Shown here in pieces: positions 1 through 5,478 of a DNA stretch of 8,570 nucleotides (positions are counted from its first letter, which is position 1; every line of letters begins with the position of its first letter). Origin of the DNA: JAABQT01 sp041488375 (GTDB taxonomy: Bacteria > Pseudomonadota > Gammaproteobacteria > Burkholderiales > SG8-39); contig JBGPPD010000126.1 in NCBI GenBank assembly GCA_041488375.1, forward strand, positions 1-8,570, written 5' to 3'. A program made the position numbers and the translations under genes. The notes beneath the pieces are model-generated. The model had not been told where the DNA came from. It did no database searches and was given only the letters and a program-made list of their open reading frames with translations.

Positions 1-757
1 CGAAGGTCGCCGCCATCGCCGCGGCAGCGCGCTGCAGGCTCGGCAGATGCTCGAGCGCGCGCTCCAGCGGCATGCGCGAAACCGGCGCATGCACCGCGAT
101 CGCGGCACACACGCGCCTTCCGGTGTCGGCGACCGGCACCGCGACGCAGGCCAGTCCGGCGTGGAACTCCTCGTTGTCGGTGGCGTATTTCTGCGCGCGG
201 ATGCGCGCCAGCTCCGTGCCGAGCCGGCGCGCGTCCGTGATGGTGGTGCCGGTGTAGCGCGTCAGCGGAAGGAGGGCGGTGAGCCGCGCGCGCCCAGCCT
301 TGGGCATCAGCGCGAGCAGCAGCTTGCCGCTCGCCGTGCAGTGCAGCGGCACGCGCGATCCCGAGGACAGCATCATGCGCAGCGGCCAGGCGGCCTCCAC
401 GCGATCCAGGTAGACGACCGCGTCGCCGTCGAGCATCGTGAAGTTGCAGGTCTCGCCGATCTGCTCGACCAGCCGCGCGAGGATCGCGTGGCGCTCGGTG
501 CGCAGGGCGCCGTTCAGCATCACGTTGCGCCCGAGCGCGGCGAGGCGCGGACCGGGGGCGTAGCGCCGGGCGCCGGGCTCGCGCGCGACCAGGTTGGCGG
601 CTTCGAGCATCGCGAGCATGCGGTAAAGGGTGGGCTTGGGCAGGCGCAGCGCCGCGGTCAACTCGGCCAGCGAAGCCGGGCGTTCGGCCGCCACCAGCGC
701 CTCGAGGACTCCGAGCGCGCGCAGCGTCGCGGGAACCTTGTCTTCCTTGCGCGGCAT
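1..757 (-). CDS. IclR-family transcriptional regulator, C-terminus cut by window edge
   Basis: Read on the minus strand from the ATG at 757-755, the frame stays open for 252 codons to the window edge, so only the last few residues are probably missing. Residues about 8-60 form the IclR winged helix-turn-helix (LRALGVLEALVAAERPASLA, then LTAALRLPKPTLYRMLAML). The effector-binding domain follows, with the family motifs GETCNFTMLDGD near residue 108, VYLDRVEA near 123, PLHCTASGKLLLAL near 142 and DNEEFHAGLACVAVPV near 182. It lies divergent to xsc with a 105-bp spacer, so it probably controls xsc-tauE and possibly itself; that role is inferred from position. The ligand is unknown; a sulfonate or a product of its catabolism is the natural guess. 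The start is favoured because the protein begins MPRKEDKVPATLRAL, normal for the family, but no clear ribosome-binding site precedes it. Confidence 0.93.
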   Translation of the reverse strand, partial: MPRKEDKVPATLRALGVLEALVAAERPASLAELTAALRLPKPTLYRMLAMLEAANLVAREPGARRYAPGPRLAALGRNVMLNGALRTERHAILARLVEQIGETCNFTMLDGDAVVYLDRVEAAWPLRMMLSSGSRVPLHCTASGKLLLALMPKAGRARLTALLPLTRYTGTTITDARRLGTELARIRAQKYATDNEEFHAGLACVAVPVADTGRRVCAAIAVHAPVSRMPLERALEHLPSLQRAAAAMAATF

Positions 758-763
758 TCAGGG

Positions 764-769
764 ATTTTA
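764..769 (-). promoter_or_regulatory. Possible -10 element of the iclR-type gene
   Basis: On the minus strand, 769-764 reads TAAAAT, which matches TATAAT at five of six positions. It sits only six bases before the ATG at 757, so transcription would begin at or next to the start codon, giving a leaderless message. No good -35 element lies at the right spacing, and the candidate operator covers that position. Confidence 0.3.
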
Positions 770-787
770 TCGGAATGTGGAACGAAA

Positions 788-798
788 CATTTGAAATG
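788..798. promoter_or_regulatory. Candidate regulator operator: perfect palindrome CATTT-G-AAATG
   Basis: Bases 788-798 read CATTTGAAATG, a perfect inverted repeat of 5-bp arms around one base. It overlaps a looser inverted repeat, ATGT (775-778) and ACAT (787-790). The flanks CGGAATGT (771-778) and the complement of 794-801 (CGGCATTT) also match at 6 of 8 positions. IclR-family proteins typically bind short AT-rich palindromes of this size between divergent genes. Assignment to the adjacent IclR-type regulator is inference. Confidence 0.4.
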
Positions 799-852
799 CC
801 GACGCCTGCTTGGCAGCCGCTCGGCCGCTGTGAGAGACTTTGGCACTCAACC

Positions 853-858
853 GGAGGT
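853..858 (+). promoter_or_regulatory. Ribosome-binding site of xsc
   Basis: GGAGGT at 853-858 is followed four bases later by the ATG at 863. It decides the xsc start: the reading frame is open much further upstream, but only as an antisense shadow of the regulator gene. Confidence 0.85.
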
Positions 859-862
859 CCCT

Positions 863-2656
863 ATGACCGACATCGCCGAAGTGAAACGCGTGGCAGTCAG
901 CGGCAAGCAGCGCATGACGCCCTCCGAAGCGCTGGTCGAGACGCTCGTCGCCCAAGGCGTGAGGGACGTCTTCGGCATTGTCGGCTCCGCCTACATGGAT
1001 GCGCTGGACCTGTTTCCCGCGGCCGGCATCCGCTTCATCCCGACCGTGCACGAGCAGGGCTCGGCGCACATGGCCGACGGCTACTACCGCGTCAGCGGCA
1101 AGCACGGCGTGTGCATCGGGCAGAACGGTCCGGGCATCACCAATTTCGTGACCGCGATCGCGGCGGCCTACTGGGCGCACAGCGCGGTGGTGGCGATCAC
1201 GCCGGAGACGGGCTCGATGGCGATCGGCCTGGGCGGTTTCCAGGAAACCGACCAGCTGCCGATCTTCTCGAAGATCACCAAGTACCAGGCACACGTGAAC
1301 AATGCGGCGCGCATGGCCGAGTTGACCGCGCGCGCCTTCGACCGCGCGATCCTCGAGATGGGCCCGACGCAGCTCAACATCCCGCGCGATTTCCTCTATG
1401 GCGAGATCGAGTGCGAGGTGCCGCAGCCGATCCGGGTCGAGCGCGGCCCCGGCGGCGGCGCGAGCCTCGATGCGGCGGCGGAGGCGCTGGCGAACGCGAA
1501 GTTCCCGGTGATCATCGCCGGCGGCGGCGTGATCGCCGCCAGCGGCGTCGAGGCCTGCGTCGCGCTCGCCGAGGCGCTCGACGCGCCGGTGTGCAACTCG
1601 TACCTGCACAACGACTCCTTCCCGGCGGGCCACCGCCTGTGGTGCGGCCCGCTGGGCTACCACGGCTCCAAGGCCGCGATGAAGGTGCTCGCGAGGGCCG
1701 ACGTGGTGCTCGCGCTCGGCTCGCGGCTCGGGCCGTTCGGCGTGCTGCCGCAATATGGCTTCGACTACTGGCCGGCGAACGCGAAGCTGGTGCAGGTGGA
1801 TGCCGACGCGAAAGTGCTGGGTTTGGTGAAGAAGACCTCGGTCACGGTGAACGGCGACGCGCGTGAGGCGGCGCAGGCGCTGGTGGCACGCCTCAAGGGC
1901 AGGAGCCTCGCCGGCGCCGCCAGCCGCGCGGAGCGGCTCGGCATCGTCAAGGCGGAGAAGGAGGCCTGGGCGAAGGAACTCGCCGGCTGGGACCACGAGA
2001 CCGACCCCTGGAGCCTCGAGGTCGCGAAGGGCTCGAAATACATGCACCCGCGCCAGATGCTGCGCGAGCTGGAGAAGGCGATGCCCGAGGACGCAATGGT
2101 CTCGACCGACATCGGCAACATCTGCCAGATCGCGAATTCCTACCTCAAGTTCAACCGCGCGCGCTCGATGTTCGGCGCCATGATGTTCGGCAACTGCGGC
2201 TACGCGTTCCCGACCATGATCGGCTGCAAGGTCGGCGCGCCCGGGCGCACGGCCGTGGCCTACGTGGGCGACGGGGCCTGGGGCATGAGCTTCGGCGAGA
2301 TCCTCACCTGCGTGCGCGAGAAGATCCCGGTCACCGCGGTGGTGTTCAACAACCAGCAATGGGGCGCGGAGAAGAAGAACCACGTCGACTTCTACTCCAA
2401 CCGTTTCCTCGGCGTGAACCTGGAGAACCCGAGCTTCGCCGGCATCGCGAAAGCCATGGGCGCCGAGGGCATCGTGGTGGACAAGGTGTCCGACGCGGGC
2501 GAGGCGTTCCGCGCCGCGTGCAGGGCGCAGAAGGACGGCAAGACCACCATCGTGGAGATGATGTGCACGCGCGAACTCGGTGACCCGTTCCGCCGCGATG
2601 CGCTGAAACTGCCGGTGCGGCTGCTGGAGAAGTACAGGGCGTACTCGACCCGGTAA
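863..2656 (+). CDS. xsc: Sulfoacetaldehyde acetyltransferase (ThDP-dependent)
   Basis: This gene encodes a 597-residue protein, the normal length for Xsc (EC 2.3.3.15). Xsc converts 2-sulfoacetaldehyde and phosphate into acetyl phosphate and sulfite in the cytoplasm; it is the desulfonation step shared by taurine, isethionate, sulfoacetate and one branch of cysteate/sulfolactate breakdown. It has the three-domain layout of ThDP enzymes. The N-terminal PYR domain includes VHEQGSAHMADGY (residues 62-74, Glu64 the expected cofactor-activating Glu) and IGQNGPGITNF (85-95). The central domain carries PVCNSYLHND and GPLGYHGSKAAM (262-273). The C-terminal PP domain has the Mg/ThDP motif GDGAW through VVFNN (469-497), then QQWGAEKKNHVDFY. 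The tail TRELGDPFRRDALKLPVRLL (569-588) is typical of Xsc, which separates it from acetolactate synthase and sulfopyruvate decarboxylase. The ATG at 863 has a good ribosome-binding site. No pta to use acetyl phosphate is adjacent in this window. Confidence 0.93.
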   Translation: MTDIAEVKRVAVSGKQRMTPSEALVETLVAQGVRDVFGIVGSAYMDALDLFPAAGIRFIPTVHEQGSAHMADGYYRVSGKHGVCIGQNGPGITNFVTAIAAAYWAHSAVVAITPETGSMAIGLGGFQETDQLPIFSKITKYQAHVNNAARMAELTARAFDRAILEMGPTQLNIPRDFLYGEIECEVPQPIRVERGPGGGASLDAAAEALANAKFPVIIAGGGVIAASGVEACVALAEALDAPVCNSYLHNDSFPAGHRLWCGPLGYHGSKAAMKVLARADVVLALGSRLGPFGVLPQYGFDYWPANAKLVQVDADAKVLGLVKKTSVTVNGDAREAAQALVARLKGRSLAGAASRAERLGIVKAEKEAWAKELAGWDHETDPWSLEVAKGSKYMHPRQMLRELEKAMPEDAMVSTDIGNICQIANSYLKFNRARSMFGAMMFGNCGYAFPTMIGCKVGAPGRTAVAYVGDGAWGMSFGEILTCVREKIPVTAVVFNNQQWGAEKKNHVDFYSNRFLGVNLENPSFAGIAKAMGAEGIVVDKVSDAGEAFRAACRAQKDGKTTIVEMMCTRELGDPFRRDALKLPVRLLEKYRAYSTR

Positions 2657-3405
2657 TGCCGGACCTCGTGCTCGCGGCCGGAGGCGTCTGGCCGCTGGCA
2701 TGGTGCGCGGCGGTGCTGTTCACCGCCTACGCGCTGCGCGGCGCCACGGGTTTCGGCGCGGGCGTGGTGGCGATCCCGCTGCTGCTGCTGGCGCTGCCTC
2801 TGCTGGTCGTCATCCCGCTGGTAACGGCCCTGGGCATGCTGGCGTCGTTCGGCCAGGCGCTGCACCAGCGGCGCCAGGTCCACTGGGCCGGCTTTCGTCC
2901 CTTGCTCCTGCCGACCCTTGCCGGCGTCGGCGCCGGCCTATGGCTGTTTTCCGCGCTCGATTCCAGGTATCTGCTGCGCGCGCTGGCGGTGTTCATCATC
3001 GCTCACGCGCTCTGGGGCTACCTGCCGTGGCGCCGCGCGCGCGCCGCGCCGGCCTGGCTCGGCCCGCTGGCGGGCGCGCTGGGGGGATTCGTCGCCACGG
3101 TCTTCGGCGGCATGGCGGGGCCGTTCTACGTCGTGTACCTGCGCACGCTGGGGCTGGACAAGCTGCGTTTCCGCGCTACCGTCTCCGTGGCGCTGCTCTG
3201 CCTGGCCGCGCTGCGCGCGCTGGGCTACGGCGGGCTCGGCCTCTACAACGCGCACGTGCTCTGGCTGTTCGCGGCCGCCGTTCCCGTGGTCGCGCTGGCG
3301 ATGGTCGCCGGGGAGCGCTGGCACCACCGGCTGGACGAGGCGCGCTTCGGCCACCTGGTGGCGGCGCTGCTCGCGCTGAGCGGCGCGGCGCTGCTGTTCA
3401 AGTAG
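2656..3405 (+). CDS. tauE: TauE/SafE (TSUP) family permease, probable sulfite exporter
   Basis: The product is a 249-residue, very hydrophobic inner-membrane protein with about eight predicted membrane segments. It shows the two-repeat layout of the TauE/SafE family (old name DUF81). The first repeat has RGATGFGAGVVAIPLLLLAL (residues 28-47); the second has GGFVATVFGGMAGPFYVVYL (143-162), followed by the usual RTLGLDKLRFRATVSV. Its ATG uses the last base of the xsc stop codon (TAATG), so the two are translationally coupled. Family members beside xsc are known or proposed to expel the toxic sulfite made by Xsc, and that role fits best here. The family also exports other sulfur compounds and organic anions, so the substrate is inferred from context. 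The 3' end overlaps tctA on the opposite strand by 8 bp. Confidence 0.87.
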   Translation: MPDLVLAAGGVWPLAWCAAVLFTAYALRGATGFGAGVVAIPLLLLALPLLVVIPLVTALGMLASFGQALHQRRQVHWAGFRPLLLPTLAGVGAGLWLFSALDSRYLLRALAVFIIAHALWGYLPWRRARAAPAWLGPLAGALGGFVATVFGGMAGPFYVVYLRTLGLDKLRFRATVSVALLCLAALRALGYGGLGLYNAHVLWLFAAAVPVVALAMVAGERWHHRLDEARFGHLVAALLALSGAALLFK

Positions 3406-4903
3406 CCGCGCGCCTGCGCCTTCGCCGCAGGTGCCTGACCACGGGGTAGACGAGGGTCAGGATCGCGACCGCCATCACGCTGCCGCTGATCGGGCGCGTG
3501 AAGAACACGGTCCAATCGTTGTCGAAGCTGATCATGGTGGTCATGAAGTCGTTCTCGGCCAGCGGCCCGAGGATGACGCCCAGGACCAGGGGCGCGATCG
3601 GGAAGCGCAGGCGCTCGAACAGGTACCCCAGCACGCCGAACACCACGATCAGCCACACGTCGGTGATGTTGTTGCGCGCCGCGAACGCCCCCAGGATGCA
3701 GCACATCACGACGTAGGCCGAGACGATCGCCTCGGGGAACTCGAGCACGCGCACCAGCAGCCGCGCCGCGAAATAGCCGATCAGGCACATGCCGATCACG
3801 CTCACGAACACCGAGGCGAACAGCGCGTAGACGATGTGGCTCGAGGTCTGGAACACCTGCGGGCCGGGCTGCAGGCCGTGCAGCAGGAACGCGCCGAGGA
3901 TGATCGCCGTGGCGCCGCTGCCCGGAATCCCCATCGTGATGAGCGGAATCATGGCGCCGCCGACCGACGCGGTGGCCGCGGCCTGCGGGGCGATGATGCC
4001 CTCGGGGATCCCGGTGCCCATCAGGTCCTTGCGCTTGCCGTACTGCGCCTCGATGCCGTAGGACAGGAACGAGGCGACGGTCGCGCCCGCGCCCGGCACG
4101 ATGCCCACCAGCAGGCCGATCAGGGTGCCGCGCGCGAAGCTGAGCTTGGTGGCCGACACTTCCTTCATGGAGGGCAGGCGCGTGCTCACCTTGTCGACCT
4201 TCTCGATCGGCACCGAGCGGAATCCCAGCTCCAGGCGCGTGAAGACCTCGCCCAGCCCGAAGGCGCCGACCATCACCACGAGGTAGTCGATGCCGTCGGA
4301 CAGGATGCGCACGCCGAAGGTGAAGCGCTCCGCGCCGTAGGTGTCGTCGATGCCGACGGTGGCGATCAGCAGGCCCGCGAACAGGCTGATCAGCGCGTTG
4401 GCGAGCGAGCTGCCGCCCAGCGACACCACGCTCACCAGCCCGAACAGGATGATCGCGAAGTACTCGGGCGTGGAGAAGGTGAGCGCGATGCTCGCCACCG
4501 GGTGCGCGAGCAGCACCATCGCGGTCGCCGCGGCCAGCCCGCCGACCAGCGCCGCGAGCAGCGTCCAGCCCAGCGCCTGCGCCGCCTTGCCCTTGCGCGC
4601 CATGGAGTAGCCGTCCCACAGCATCGGCACGTCGATCGGCTCGCCCGGCACGCGGAACAGGATCGAGGTCCACGCGCCGGCGTAGGTGCCCGAGACGTAC
4701 ATCGCGGTGAGCAGGATGATCGCCGGGGTCACCTCCATGCCGTAGGTGAAGGGCAGCGCGAGCACCACTCCCATCACCAGGGTCAGTCCCGGCAGCACCG
4801 CCACCAGCAGCCCGAGGACCAGGCCTATGACCAGCACCAGCAGGTTCAGCGGCGCGAAGACGCTGACGAAGCCCAGGCCCAGATGGTGCAAGACGTCGAG
4901 CAT
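3398..4903 (-). CDS. tctA: Tripartite tricarboxylate (TTT) transporter, large membrane subunit TctA
   Basis: This encodes a 501-residue polytopic inner-membrane protein of the usual TctA length, with about 11-12 hydrophobic segments. Family motifs appear in order: GLLVAVLPGLTLVMGVVLAL (residues 31-50), MYVSGTYAGAWTSILFRVPG (68-87), LWDGYSMARKGKAAQALG (95-112), GIVPGAGATVASFLSYGIE (267-285), GIPEGIIAPQAAATASVGG (298-316) and GIPGSGATAIILGAFLLHGL (325-344) followed by QPGP. TctA with TctB and a periplasmic TctC takes up organic anions, usually carboxylates; some TTT systems serve sulfonates such as sulfolactate. The ATG lies 6 bp after the tctB stop, with only a weak AGGG upstream, so it probably depends on coupling. 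The C-terminus is Arg-rich (RHLRRRRRRAAT). It is the last gene of the glm-tct operon. No tctC is present in the window. Confidence 0.92.
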   Translation of the reverse strand: MLDVLHHLGLGFVSVFAPLNLLVLVIGLVLGLLVAVLPGLTLVMGVVLALPFTYGMEVTPAIILLTAMYVSGTYAGAWTSILFRVPGEPIDVPMLWDGYSMARKGKAAQALGWTLLAALVGGLAAATAMVLLAHPVASIALTFSTPEYFAIILFGLVSVVSLGGSSLANALISLFAGLLIATVGIDDTYGAERFTFGVRILSDGIDYLVVMVGAFGLGEVFTRLELGFRSVPIEKVDKVSTRLPSMKEVSATKLSFARGTLIGLLVGIVPGAGATVASFLSYGIEAQYGKRKDLMGTGIPEGIIAPQAAATASVGGAMIPLITMGIPGSGATAIILGAFLLHGLQPGPQVFQTSSHIVYALFASVFVSVIGMCLIGYFAARLLVRVLEFPEAIVSAYVVMCCILGAFAARNNITDVWLIVVFGVLGYLFERLRFPIAPLVLGVILGPLAENDFMTTMISFDNDWTVFFTRPISGSVMAVAILTLVYPVVRHLRRRRRRAAT

Positions 4904-4909
4904 CGCGCC

Positions 4910-5440
4910 CTAGTGGATTCCCATGACCCGCATGAGGAAGAACGTCACCTGCGCGAACGGCCCCTGGCCGAGCGGCAGCGAGACGTACACCAGCTTCATG
5001 AAGAAGAACATCATGGCGAGCGCCCCGAGCACGCTGATCGCCGCGTTGACCAGCCAGCGCCGGTAGCCGCCCAGCGCGATGAAGGCCGCGAGATAGGGCG
5101 CGGTGGCGAGGAAGAAGCCCAGCCACTGGATGGTCCAGACGTAGGCAGCGGTGAGCGCGATGCCCGCGACGAGCAGCAGCGGGCGCCGCTCGGCGGGCGC
5201 CTCCGGCCCGGCGTCGCCGCGTTCCTGCACGGACTCCTCGACGATCTCGTCGAGCAGCCCCGAGACGTCGCGGCGGCCGCCGATCAGGCGCAGCTTGGCC
5301 ACCTCGTAGATGCAGGTCGCGATCACCAGCCCGAGGATCAGCTTGGGCCAGAAATCCGGGCCGATGGTGTCCGCGCGATGCTGGTACTGGATCCGGGCCG
5401 CGACGTAATACAGGTAGCCGGCGCCCGCGCCGACCAGCAC
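4910..5440 (-). CDS. tctB: TTT transporter, small membrane subunit TctB
   Basis: This encodes a 176-residue membrane protein of TctB type. Hydrophobic segments lie at about residues 2-16, 33-50, 87-104, 107-123 and 131-155. The conserved loop DTIGPDFWPKLI (24-35) follows the first segment, and VSLPLGQGPF (153-162) closes the last, as in other TctB proteins. The loop between segments two and three (51-86) is long, charged and acidic (EIVEESVQERGDAGPEAP). GTG at 5440 is the first usable start in the frame. The codons upstream (ARSLPYV) would be acceptable TctB sequence, but they contain no ATG, GTG or TTG as far back as I followed them into the glmE 3' end, and no Shine-Dalgarno sequence precedes the GTG. 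The true start is therefore somewhat uncertain. It sits between glmE (38-bp gap) and tctA (6-bp gap). Confidence 0.87.
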   Translation of the reverse strand: MLVGAGAGYLYYVAARIQYQHRADTIGPDFWPKLILGLVIATCIYEVAKLRLIGGRRDVSGLLDEIVEESVQERGDAGPEAPAERRPLLLVAGIALTAAYVWTIQWLGFFLATAPYLAAFIALGGYRRWLVNAAISVLGALAMMFFFMKLVYVSLPLGQGPFAQVTFFLMRVMGIH

Positions 5441-5478
5441 GTAGGGCAGCGAGCGTGCGAAAGCGCCGTGCGGGGATT
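5441..5478. other. Short glmE-tctB spacer, no signal seen
   Basis: These 38 bases separate the glmE stop (TGA, 5481-5479 on the minus strand) from the GTG start of tctB. I see no ribosome-binding site, hairpin with T-run or promoter-like pair. The tctB frame reads through it without a stop, so part of it might be coding if a non-standard start is used. Confidence 0.5.

Larger units (their letters stand above)
758..862. promoter_or_regulatory. Divergent promoter region between iclR-type regulator and xsc
   Basis: This 105-bp spacer is the only substantial non-coding stretch in the window and is AT-richer than its surroundings over about 764-797. It must carry promoters for both flanking genes. 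For xsc, the best sigma70-like pair I can see is TTGGCA at 810-815 with GAGACT at 833-838 (17-bp spacing); the -10 match is poor, as expected for an activator-dependent promoter. A second TTGGCA occurs at 840-845, exactly 30 bp from the first. The core elements are tentative. Confidence 0.6.

Noticed and set aside
47..862. Open plus-strand frame extending xsc far upstream
   Set aside because: It is the antisense shadow of the IclR-type gene. The ATG at 863 has GGAGGT at proper spacing, and the protein from there matches Xsc in length and N-terminus.
863..2656. Acetolactate synthase or other ThDP enzyme instead of Xsc
   Set aside because: The GYHGSKAAM, QQWGAEKKN and ELGDPFRRDALK segments are specific to Xsc, and the FAD-binding features of acetolactate synthase are not apparent.
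767..2701. Long minus-strand frame (about 640 codons) opposite xsc
   Set aside because: The translation is rich in Arg, His, Ala and Gly with no recognisable motif, the pattern of a GC-rich antisense shadow. Xsc on the other strand explains the region fully.
3413..3431. Hairpin CCTGCG-(7)-CGCAGG just after the tauE stop, as a terminator
   Set aside because: The stem is only six base pairs, no T-run follows on either strand, and it lies in the coding end of tctA. By-chance dyads are common in such GC-rich sequence.
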